Positions 1-5,483 of a stretch of DNA of 14,468 bases are shown here, piece after piece. Position 1 is the first letter of the stretch, and the number at the start of each line of letters is the position of its first letter. This DNA comes from Faecalibacterium prausnitzii (GTDB lineage Bacteria; Bacillota; Clostridia; Oscillospirales; Ruminococcaceae). The notes under the pieces are model-generated. The model did no database searches, had not been told where the DNA came from, and saw only the letters and a program-made list of their open reading frames with translations. The stretch covers positions 1 to 14,468 of the forward strand of contig DCCL01000111.1 of NCBI GenBank assembly GCA_002313795.1, written 5' to 3'. Made by a program: the position numbers and the translations under genes.

Positions 1-16
1 GCTCTGGCTTTCAAAA

Positions 17-595
17 TCAGGTGACGATTTCAAAATCTGCCTTTGCCTCTATGCCATACTCCGCAAAATAACCCTCCTCCAGGGGAATCCACCGCCTGAC
101 AAAATTGCCGTATCGTTCTCCCTCCCGGGTGCGGAGTCGCTTTTCCTGCTCCTCCGGAGAACAGGTGACGAATACATTCAGGTCATAATAAGACGCCAGC
201 GTGGGATGCTGGCTGTAGCTTCCCTCTACGATGACCAGCGGCACCGGGCCATGACAGACCGGCGGCGGGTAGGCTCCCTCCCGGCAGGAGTAGGCCCGGT
301 AAGAGAATCCTTTTCCTTCCCGGGCGGGTGCAAGGATTTCGGCACGCAGCCGCTCCAGGTCCATGTTGGCGCAGGGAATGTGCTCCCAGCCCTCTGCCCG
401 CTGCTGCGGCGGCAGATAGAAATCATCGGTGTGCACGGTGATGCTCTGTGGAAACTGTTCGGCCAGCCGGGCCGCCAGCGTGGTCTTGCCGCTGCCGCAC
501 CGGCCGTCCAGTGCGAGGAGCAGGGAACGTTCGGGCTGCCGGGTCAGGAGCTGCGTGGTGCGGTCAAGGAGGACTTCGGGTGAAATAAGCTGCAT
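17..595 (-). CDS. P-loop nucleoside kinase, uridine kinase-like
   Basis: This encodes a 192-residue cytoplasmic P-loop kinase resembling the uridine kinase/phosphoribulokinase-like group, which phosphorylate small hydroxylated substrates using ATP. A Walker A motif GRCGSGKT lies at residues 31-38 after a short beta strand (LLLALDG). A TDDFY motif near residues 57-61 sits where uridine kinases bind substrate. A second strand, VIVEGSY, precedes a CSPEEQEKRLRTRE helix that resembles the lid region. The frame stays open upstream to 673, but I chose the ATG at 593-595. The sequence AAAGGGA lies just before it, homology to the family begins shortly after, and the upstream promoter would otherwise fall inside the gene. 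The substrate cannot be named; uridine kinase proper is usually a little longer and carries extra conserved residues. It is transcribed away from the iron genes and has no obvious functional link to them. Confidence 0.82.
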   Translation of the reverse strand: MQLISPEVLLDRTTQLLTRQPERSLLLALDGRCGSGKTTLAARLAEQFPQSITVHTDDFYLPPQQRAEGWEHIPCANMDLERLRAEILAPAREGKGFSYRAYSCREGAYPPPVCHGPVPLVIVEGSYSQHPTLASYYDLNVFVTCSPEEQEKRLRTREGERYGNFVRRWIPLEEGYFAEYGIEAKADFEIVT

Positions 596-632
596 GGAGA
601 GAGTCCCTTTCTGTATCGGAATTATTTTGCTC

Positions 633-661
633 AGTATAACACGGCAGAATCGGCCGGGCAA
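633..661 (-). promoter_or_regulatory. Promoter of the small kinase gene
   Basis: On the minus strand, TTGCCC (656-661) is followed by a 17-nt spacer and TATACT (633-638), a reasonable sigma-A promoter. It lies about 40 nt upstream of the chosen ATG at 595, which supports that start over the longer reading frame. Confidence 0.55.
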
Positions 662-680
662 ATATTTTCGCAAAAAGGTG

Positions 681-709
681 TTGACATCGGGCCGAAGCTA
701 TGGTAAGAT
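681..709 (+). promoter_or_regulatory. Promoter upstream of the DUF3793 gene
   Basis: A perfect TTGACA (681-686), a 17-nt spacer and TAAGAT (704-709) form a strong sigma-A promoter. Transcription should start near 716, just before a GTTAG-N6-CTAAC palindrome at 718-733, so a bound repressor there would block initiation. The predicted leader is about 180 nt. Confidence 0.8.
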
Positions 710-717
710 GATGCCAC

Positions 718-733
718 GTTAGAAACGACTAAC
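718..733. promoter_or_regulatory. Palindromic operator copy 1, GTTAG-N6-CTAAC
   Basis: The site has perfect 5-bp arms separated by 6 nt, directly after the -10 box of the preceding promoter. The same GTT-N10-AAC, 16-bp format recurs at 817-832 and three times around the feo promoter. The half-site with flanking C, CTAACC, resembles the half-site in the classical DtxR/IdeR box, TTAGGTTAGGCTAACCTAA. The dyad is seen directly; a metalloregulator binding it is inference. Confidence 0.65.
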
Positions 734-784
734 CCACAAAACAGAACGCTTCCCTGCAAAACTTTGGTTGCGGCAGCGGCGTGC

Positions 785-807
785 GCGGCAGAAGCCGCAT
801 TCTTTTT
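785..807 (+). terminator. Possible intrinsic terminator or attenuator in the DUF3793 leader
   Basis: The stem GCGGC/GCCGC (785-789 and 794-798) with an AGAA loop is followed by ATTCTTTTT. An alternative longer pairing, TGCGGC at 769-774 with GCCGCA at 794-799, uses the same right arm, so two exclusive folds are possible. The stem is only 5-6 bp, so termination strength is uncertain. Confidence 0.4.
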
Positions 808-816
808 GAATTTAAA

Positions 817-832
817 GTTAGCTAAATCTAAC
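817..832. promoter_or_regulatory. Palindromic operator copy 2, GTTAG-N6-CTAAC
   Basis: This is a second exact GTTAG-N6-CTAAC dyad, about 100 bp after copy 1 and 65 bp before the DUF3793 ATG. I see no good -35/-10 pair overlapping it, so it may act as a roadblock, as a looping partner of copy 1, or on a promoter I cannot recognise. Confidence 0.6.
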
Positions 833-896
833 CAATGCTCCGCATAAAGACAGACCGGCAGGGCAGGATAACCAGAAAAGCAGGAGGGCAGGCAGC

Positions 897-1475
897 ATGG
901 AACGCAATTTTGAGACCGTGATGATCGAACAGTGCGCACCGGTGCTGGCCGGGCTGAAGCCCGCGGGACTGTTCCGCTATGAGACGCGGGACTGCGCCGA
1001 CCTTGCCCGCCGCGTTCAGAGCTGGAACAGACAGCTGGGCGGCAAGGGGCTGAGCGTCCGCGTCCTCAAGGGATGCGCCCGGACTCACCTCTATCTGGTC
1101 TATGTCTACCGGAAAAACAGGCTCCGCGCCCTGCTGGCAGAGCCGCAGGTGCGGGAGTTCCTGTACCGGGACGGCTATGTCCTGCCGCAGCAGCCGGAGG
1201 ATTATCAGCCGCTGCTGAACCAGCTCTCCCGCCGTCTCTGCTGCGGAGCGGATTTTCCGCATGAGATCGGCGTATTTCTGGGCTATCCGCTCCCCGATGT
1301 GGTGGGCTTTATCGAGAATGAGGGCCGCAACTTCACCTGCTGCGGCTGCTGGAAAGCCTACGGCGACCCTGCCGCGGCGCAGCAGCATTTTGCACAGCTG
1401 AACAAGTGTACGGCGGTGTATCTCCGCCTGTTCCACAGCGGCACCCCCATCCAGCGTCTGGCCGTGGCAGCCTGA
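897..1475 (+). CDS. DUF3793 family protein, probably iron-responsive
   Basis: This 192-residue soluble protein of unknown biochemical role matches what I know of DUF3793, a clostridial family often found near feo genes and flavodoxins. The family signature spans residues about 114-157: a CC pair at 115-116, then HEIGVFLGYPLPDVVGFI (122-139), then NFTCCGCWKAYGD (145-157). There are nine cysteines in all (13, 33, 60, 115, 116, 148, 149, 151, 171), and the CCxC cluster could bind metal or a thiol partner. No signal peptide or membrane segment is visible. The start is supported by AGGAGG at 882-887, 9 nt upstream. The promoter and two operator-like palindromes upstream match those at the feo operon, which implies co-regulation with iron uptake. 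Its molecular function is not known to me. Confidence 0.85.
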   Translation: MERNFETVMIEQCAPVLAGLKPAGLFRYETRDCADLARRVQSWNRQLGGKGLSVRVLKGCARTHLYLVYVYRKNRLRALLAEPQVREFLYRDGYVLPQQPEDYQPLLNQLSRRLCCGADFPHEIGVFLGYPLPDVVGFIENEGRNFTCCGCWKAYGDPAAAQQHFAQLNKCTAVYLRLFHSGTPIQRLAVAA

Positions 1476-1752
1476 CGCCCCAAAACTGACATTCACTTCC
1501 AAATACTCTCTTTTTATCCTGGCGCCCGCCGGGGCCTGTTGACAGCAGGCATCGGTGGGAAGATCCTCCTTTTGACACGCGGCCGTCCGTTGCAGAATAC
1601 CCCCTGCACCGGGCGGCTGTGTCATTTTTTCTCCGATGCAGTGCAAAACAGATGCAACTGAGAAATGAGAAAAATTGAATATAAGGCTAAAAAGACTGAG
1701 TTAGTCTCTGTTAAAAATGTTAAAAAACTATGAATCTGGGGGACTGAATTTT
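1476..1752. other. Intergenic stretch between the DUF3793 gene and feo regulatory region
   Basis: No convincing gene is visible here. The first part (to about 1640) is GC-rich, with TTGACA-like hexamers at 1572-1577 and about 1541 that lack a matching -10. After about 1660 the composition becomes strongly A/T-rich. One weak match to the operator, GTTAGTCTCTGTTAAA, lies at 1700-1715 and differs from GTT-N10-AAC by its last base. No clear terminator hairpin follows the DUF3793 gene. Confidence 0.5.
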
Positions 1753-1756
1753 GTTT

Positions 1757-1772
1757 GTTCATACAAACTAAC
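1757..1772. promoter_or_regulatory. Operator copy 3 upstream of feo promoter
   Basis: On the minus strand this reads GTTAGTTTGTATGAAC, sharing GTTAGT, GTAT and AAC in register with copy 4. It also overlaps a perfect 6-bp dyad, GTTTGT-TCAT-ACAAAC, at 1753-1768. It lies about 20 bp upstream of the feo -35 box. Confidence 0.5.
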
Positions 1773-1792
1773 TTTTTGAAGCGGAAAAGTTA

Positions 1793-1820
1793 TTGACAAA
1801 ATCGGGTTAGTAAGTATAAA
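1793..1820 (+). promoter_or_regulatory. feo operon promoter
   Basis: TTGACA (1793-1798), a 16-nt spacer and TATAAA (1815-1820) form a near-consensus sigma-A promoter. The start is expected near 1827, giving a leader of roughly 160 nt before feoA1. The spacer and -10 are covered by operator copy 4, so repression by steric block is likely when the regulator is bound. Confidence 0.8.
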
Positions 1821-1852
1821 CTATCTACGCTGATAGTTCCGGCTGACTAACC
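1805..1852. promoter_or_regulatory. 48-bp nested palindromic operator over the feo promoter (copies 4 and 5)
   Basis: Two 21-bp elements lie head to head: GGTTAGT-N7-AACTATC at 1805-1825 and its inverse at 1832-1852. The inner arms AACTATC/GATAGTT and the outer arms GGTTAG/CTAACC share exactly the same centre, at 1828.5. Each element contains one GTT-N10-AAC 16-mer (1806-1821 and 1836-1851), with centres 30 bp apart, close to three helical turns. This fits two regulator dimers on one face of the DNA covering the -10 and the start. The arms could also pair as RNA if transcription begins upstream of them. Confidence 0.65.
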
Positions 1853-1985
1853 GAAGCGTGTGTTCAGCAAAATGTGCAAAAGCAGCATAGCAGCGCACAG
1901 TGCTGCGGGCTGTCAGAAAAAAGCGCAAACAGCGAACAGAAATGATCCCCGCTCTGAGGGGGAAATGAATGGGAGTGGATGAAAC

Positions 1986-2201
1986 ATGATGCCTTTGACT
2001 ATGGCAAAAGCAGGCGAGACTGTTACCATCCGCAAGATCAGCGGCAAAGACGAAGTCCGGCTGCATCTGGCGGAACTGGGATTCGTCGTCGGCAGTGATG
2101 TCACTGTCGTCAACGAGATCGCGGGCAACCTCATCGTGCAGGTCAAAGAGAGCCGTCTGGCCCTCGACAAGACGATGGCGAACCGCATTATGATCGGCTG
2201 A
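1986..2201 (+). CDS. feoA: FeoA family protein, first copy
   Basis: This is a 71-residue cytoplasmic protein made of a single FeoA domain, an SH3-like small barrel that supports ferrous iron transport through FeoB. The pattern MAKAGETVTIRKI, then VRLHLAELGFVVGSDVTVV and a C-terminal NRIMIG, is typical for the family. Two adjacent ATGs (1986 and 1989) are possible; GGGAG at 1971-1975 serves either. It is the first gene of the operon. Its sequence differs clearly from the second FeoA, so the two are not a recent duplication. The precise role of FeoA (structural partner or effect on GTPase activity) is not settled. Confidence 0.92.
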   Translation: MMPLTMAKAGETVTIRKISGKDEVRLHLAELGFVVGSDVTVVNEIAGNLIVQVKESRLALDKTMANRIMIG

Positions 2202-2220
2202 ACAGCGCAGGCGCGCTGTT
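2201..2220 (+). other. Intercistronic hairpin between the two feoA genes
   Basis: A perfect 8-bp stem AACAGCGC/GCGCTGTT with a 4-nt AGGC loop begins on the last base of the feoA1 stop codon. There is no T-tract after it, so it is more likely to stabilise RNA or mark a processing site than to terminate. Confidence 0.5.
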
Positions 2221-2279
2221 TAGGAGACGCTCCGACACTGGATAGTCTCGGAATATAGACAAGTAGAGGAGGATTTTTT

Positions 2280-2501
2280 ATGAAGACTCTAAAAGACGTC
2301 AAGGTGGGCGAAACTGCCACCGTGGCCCGCCTGCATGGCGAGGGCCCGGTGAAGCGCCGCATCATGGACATGGGCATCACCAAGGGCGTGGAAATCTACG
2401 TCCGCAAGGTGGCCCCTCTGGGCGACCCGATGGAGCTGACCGTGCGCAACTACGAGCTGAGTGTGCGCAAGGCCGACGCCGAAATGATCGAAGTGGTTTG
2501 A
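2280..2501 (+). CDS. feoA: FeoA family protein, second copy
   Basis: This 73-residue single-domain FeoA protein is a probable FeoB partner. Family features are KVGETATVARLHGEGPVKRRIMDMGI near the N-terminus, then GVEIYVRKVAPLGDPMEL, with the NYELSVRKADAEMI ending seen in many FeoA proteins. AGAGGAGG at 2265-2272 gives a strong ribosome binding site 7 nt before the ATG, stronger than that of the first feoA. The gene is followed 25 nt later by feoB. This copy looks closer to the canonical FeoA, so it may be the main FeoB partner, while the first may have a different role; that is inference. Confidence 0.93.
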   Translation: MKTLKDVKVGETATVARLHGEGPVKRRIMDMGITKGVEIYVRKVAPLGDPMELTVRNYELSVRKADAEMIEVV

Positions 2502-2526
2502 TTCCATAGAGAGGAAAGGGAACGCA

Positions 2527-4716
2527 ATGAGTATCAAAATTGCACTGGCCGGCAACCCGAACTGTGGTAAGACTACCCTGTTCAACAATCTGACCGGCTC
2601 GAATCAGTACGTTGGCAACTGGCCCGGCGTCACTGTTGAGAAGAAGGAAGGCAAGCTGAAGGGCGAGAAGGATGTCATCATCCAGGATCTGCCCGGCATC
2701 TATTCGCTGTCTCCCTACACCTTGGAAGAGGTGGTCTCCCGTACTTATCTGGTCAAGGAGAAGCCCGATGCCATCCTGAACATCATCGATGGCACCAACA
2801 TCGAGCGCAACCTCTACCTGACCACTCAGCTCATCGAGCTGGGCATCCCCGTGGTCATGGCCGTCAACATGATCGACCTGGTCCGCAAGAACGGCGATAA
2901 GATCGACCTGAAGAAGCTGGGTGCCGAGCTGGGCTGCCAGGCCGTTGAGATCAGCGCCCTGAAGGGCGAGGGCACCGAGGCTGCGGCAAAGGCTGCGATC
3001 GCTGCCGCCAAGGCAGGCAAGACCGGCGAGCTGCCTCACGTCTTTACCGGCAGCGTCGAGCACGCCATCGCCCACATCGAAGAGTCTATTCAGGGGAAGG
3101 TCGATGACCGCTTCCTGCGCTGGTATGCCGTCAAGCTGTTCGAGCGCGATGAGAAAGTGCAGGAGGAGCTGAAGCTGCCTTCTGACCTGATGGCTCACAT
3201 CGACCAGCACATCAAGGACTGCGAGACCGAGATGGATGATGACGCCGAGAGCATCATCACCAACCAGCGTTACGCTTACATCAACGGTGTGGTCGAGAAG
3301 GCAGTCAAGAAGAAAGCCCGTGTGGAGAACCTGACCATTTCGGACAAGATCGACCAGATCGTCACCAACCGCGTGCTGGCCCTGCCCATCTTCGCGCTGA
3401 TCATGTTCCTGATGTATTCCCTGTCCATGGGTACTTCCATTGCGGACGGCGGCTGGGCCATTGGTACCTTTGCCACCGACTGGACCAATGATGTTCTGTT
3501 TGGAGAGATCGTGCCCAATGCACTGGGCGGCTTCCTGGAGAGCATCGGCGTGGCAGGCTGGCTGTACGGCCTGATCATGGATGGCATCGTTGCCGGTGTC
3601 GGCGCGGTCCTGGGCTTCGTGCCTCAGATGCTGGTCCTGTTCTTCCTGCTGTCCATCCTGGAGGATGTGGGCTATATGTCCCGTGTCGCGTTCATCATGG
3701 ACCGTATTTTCCGCCGCTTCGGTCTGTCCGGCAAGAGCTTCATCCCCGTGCTGGTCGGCACCGGCTGCGGTGTCCCGGGCGTCATGGCTTCCCGTACTAT
3801 TGAGAACGAGCGTGACCGCCGCATGACCATCATGACCACCTGCTTTATCCCCTGTGGTGCCAAGATGCCCATCATCGGCCTGATCGCGGGTGCAATGTTC
3901 GGTGGTTCTTCCCTGGTGGCTGTCTCCGCTTACTTCATCGGCATGGCTGCCATCATCTGCTCCGGCGTCATCCTGAAAAAGACCAAGCTCTTCGCCGGTG
4001 ATCCAGCTCCCTTCGTTATGGAGCTTCCTGCTTACCACGTGCCGGCATGGGGCAACGTTTTCCGTGCCACCTGGGAGCGCGGCTGGTCCTTCATCAAGCG
4101 TGCAGGTTCCGTCATTCTGCTGGCTACGGTCGTTCTGTGGTTCCTGCAGGGCTTCGGCTTTGAGAACGGCACATTCGGTATGGTCGAGGATCAGGACAAC
4201 TCCGTGCTGGCCGCCATTGCAACCAAGATCGCATGGATCTTCGCGCCTCTGGGCTTCGGCAACTGGAAAGCTACCGTTGCTTCCGTCTCCGGCCTGATCG
4301 CAAAGGAGAATGTTGTCGGTACCTTCGGTGTTCTGTATCACTTCGGCGGCGAGCTGTCTGAGAACGGTGATGAGATCTGGACCGCTGTCGCCAAGGACTA
4401 CACTGCTTTGAGCGCTTACGCCTTTATGATCTTCAACCTGCTGTGCGCCCCCTGCTTCGCCGCTATGGGTGCCATCAAGCGTGAGATGAACAACGGCAAG
4501 TGGACGGCAATCGCCATTGGTTATATGTGCGTGCTGGCTTACTGCGCTGCTCTGGTCGTGTACCAGATCGGCGGCCTGTTCACCGGTGAGGTCAGCTTCA
4601 ACTTCTTCACCATCGTGGCCGTGGCTGTCTTTGCAGCATTCCTGTATCTGATGTTCCGTCCCAACAAGTACATCAATGATACGGAAGTCAAGATCGACGT
4701 TTCCAAAATCAAGTAA
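2527..4716 (+). CDS. feoB: Ferrous iron transporter FeoB
   Basis: This is a 729-residue inner-membrane Fe(II) transporter with an N-terminal GTPase. The G1 loop GNPNCGKTT is at residues 9-17, G3 DLPG at 54-57, G4 NMID at 114-117 and G5 SALKG at 143-147. Helical linker sequence follows to about residue 275, then multiple hydrophobic segments. Gate signatures VGTGCGVPGVMASRT and FIPCGAKMPI carry the conserved cysteines, and LLCAPCFAAMGAIKREM holds the C-terminal one. The length is normal for FeoB without a fused FeoA/FeoC domain. It uses ATG with GAGAGGAAAGGG upstream. It is the transport component of the operon and acts with the two FeoA proteins and perhaps the small Cys-rich peptide downstream. 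It is probably repressed in iron-replete conditions through the operator at 1805-1852. Confidence 0.97.
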   Translation: MSIKIALAGNPNCGKTTLFNNLTGSNQYVGNWPGVTVEKKEGKLKGEKDVIIQDLPGIYSLSPYTLEEVVSRTYLVKEKPDAILNIIDGTNIERNLYLTTQLIELGIPVVMAVNMIDLVRKNGDKIDLKKLGAELGCQAVEISALKGEGTEAAAKAAIAAAKAGKTGELPHVFTGSVEHAIAHIEESIQGKVDDRFLRWYAVKLFERDEKVQEELKLPSDLMAHIDQHIKDCETEMDDDAESIITNQRYAYINGVVEKAVKKKARVENLTISDKIDQIVTNRVLALPIFALIMFLMYSLSMGTSIADGGWAIGTFATDWTNDVLFGEIVPNALGGFLESIGVAGWLYGLIMDGIVAGVGAVLGFVPQMLVLFFLLSILEDVGYMSRVAFIMDRIFRRFGLSGKSFIPVLVGTGCGVPGVMASRTIENERDRRMTIMTTCFIPCGAKMPIIGLIAGAMFGGSSLVAVSAYFIGMAAIICSGVILKKTKLFAGDPAPFVMELPAYHVPAWGNVFRATWERGWSFIKRAGSVILLATVVLWFLQGFGFENGTFGMVEDQDNSVLAAIATKIAWIFAPLGFGNWKATVASVSGLIAKENVVGTFGVLYHFGGELSENGDEIWTAVAKDYTALSAYAFMIFNLLCAPCFAAMGAIKREMNNGKWTAIAIGYMCVLAYCAALVVYQIGGLFTGEVSFNFFTIVAVAVFAAFLYLMFRPNKYINDTEVKIDVSKIK

Positions 4717-4759
4717 GCTGATTCCTCTTCTGAAAACGCGCTGAAAGGAGTGCATTGTT

Positions 4760-4939
4760 ATGATGGAATTTCTGGCTGCCAATTTCAACCTGCCGACCAT
4801 TATTGTCGGAGCCATCGTGTTGGGTGGTGTGGGCTGGATCACCTGGCACTCCCATAAGCATGGCGGCGGGTGCAGCGGCTGCGGCGGTGGCTGTGACTGC
4901 GGCGGAAGCTGCGATGGCTGCAGCGGCGGCTGCCACTGA
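4760..4939 (+). CDS. FeoB-associated Cys-rich membrane peptide
   Basis: This 59-residue peptide is easily missed by length-limited gene callers. It has a short N-terminus, one transmembrane helix at about residues 12-29 (PTIIVGAIVLGGVGWITW), a His-rich junction HSHKHGGG, and a Gly/Cys-rich tail with seven cysteines (38, 41, 45, 47, 51, 54, 58). AAAGGAG at 4744-4750 precedes the ATG; a second ATG follows at once. It matches the small family annotated as FeoB-associated Cys-rich membrane protein. The tail could bind Fe(II) or another metal and assist delivery at the FeoB mouth; that role is not established. It lies 43 nt after feoB, clearly in the same operon. Confidence 0.9.
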   Translation: MMEFLAANFNLPTIIVGAIVLGGVGWITWHSHKHGGGCSGCGGGCDCGGSCDGCSGGCH

Positions 4940-4957
4940 GCAATAACGCAAAGAGAG

Positions 4958-4984
4958 GGGGCGCGGGTCTTTGGCCCGCGCCCC
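4958..4984 (+). terminator. GC-rich hairpin after the Cys-rich peptide gene, terminator or attenuator
   Basis: A perfect 10-bp stem GGGGCGCGGG/CCCGCGCCCC encloses a 7-nt loop. It is followed only by TTCTGC rather than a proper T-run, so termination may be partial, letting some transcripts continue into the regulator gene 31 nt downstream. Confidence 0.55.
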
Positions 4985-5015
4985 TTCTGCAAAAACGAAA
5001 AGAGAGTGATACGAG

Positions 5016-5411
5016 ATGGAACTGACGTCGGCGCACCTGCGGTATCTGCTGGCTATCTATGAGGTCTCGCAGACCCATCTTGACATCAGCTCCCGCAGCA
5101 TTGCCGAGAAGCTGGGCGTGACCAAGCCTTCGGTGGTGCGGGTGATGAACCTGCTGATGGAGCGGGGGATGATCGTCAAGGAGTATTACGGCAAAATATA
5201 CCTCACCGACCGGGGCATCTTTGTGGCCCGTGAGGTGAAGCATCAGCTGGATGAGGTGCTTGCACACTTCCCGCCGGTGGAGGAGCCCCTCACCGAGGAG
5301 GAGCGCTATTCCGCCGCCCTCGCCCTGACAGCGGCACTGCCGGAACGGGTGTTCACCGGCCGGTATGACCGGCTGCTGGGCCCGGAGGGTGTGACCCCTG
5401 CCGCAGGGTGA
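5016..5411 (+). CDS. Short DtxR/MntR-like regulator
   Basis: This 131-residue DNA-binding protein has a DtxR-type winged helix at about residues 1-67: first helix YLLAIYEVSQ, recognition helix VTKPSVVRVMNLLMERG (35-51), and wing YYGKIYLTDRG (57-67). A shortened dimerisation region follows. Aligned from memory to Bacillus MntR, only His76 matches a metal ligand. The positions of Asp8 and Glu11 are Arg9 and Leu12, and the E-x-x-EH motif is replaced by LALTAAL. There is no C-terminal SH3-like domain and no cysteine. A weak AGAGAG ribosome site lies upstream. Its place at the end of the feo operon, and the shared palindromes upstream of feo and the DUF3793 gene, make it the best candidate for their regulator. 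Direct metal sensing is doubtful. Confidence 0.82.
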   Translation: MELTSAHLRYLLAIYEVSQTHLDISSRSIAEKLGVTKPSVVRVMNLLMERGMIVKEYYGKIYLTDRGIFVAREVKHQLDEVLAHFPPVEEPLTEEERYSAALALTAALPERVFTGRYDRLLGPEGVTPAAG

Positions 5412-5423
5412 TGTACCTTATAT

Positions 5424-5464
5424 AAAAAGAGACCGCTGTGTCTGAAACACGGCGGTCTCTTTTT
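5424..5464. terminator. Bidirectional terminator between the regulator gene and hflX
   Basis: Arms AAAAAGAGACCGCTGTG (5424-5440) and CACGGCGGTCTCTTTTT (5448-5464) pair over 17 bp with one G-U position and a 7-nt loop. The A-run on the left and T-run on the right give poly-U on both strands, closing the convergent iron operon and hflX. Confidence 0.92.
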
Positions 5465-5483
5465 GCTTGTGGTCGTTTATAGG

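Noticed and set aside
1572..1600. TTGACA-based promoter between the DUF3793 gene and feo
   Set aside because: At 16-18 nt spacing the -10 position gives only GAATAC-like sequence, two of six to consensus.
828..1646. A 272-codon minus-strand frame opposite the DUF3793 gene
   Set aside because: The plus-strand DUF3793 signature is clear. The antisense frame has no domain and would cover promoter and operator sites.
1819..1838. AACTATC-N6-GATAGTT read as an intrinsic terminator hairpin
   Set aside because: It sits at the expected transcription start, has no T-run after it, and is shared with the larger symmetric operator.
1805..1852. Possible Fur box at the feo promoter
   Set aside because: The arms are GGTTAG and AACTATC, without GATAATGATAATCATTATC-like hexamers, so a DtxR-type site fits better.
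2377..4992. An 871-codon open frame on the minus strand across feoB
   Set aside because: It is antisense to feoB, rich in His/Gln/Asp from complementary codon bias, and matches no family. FeoB is certain on the plus strand.
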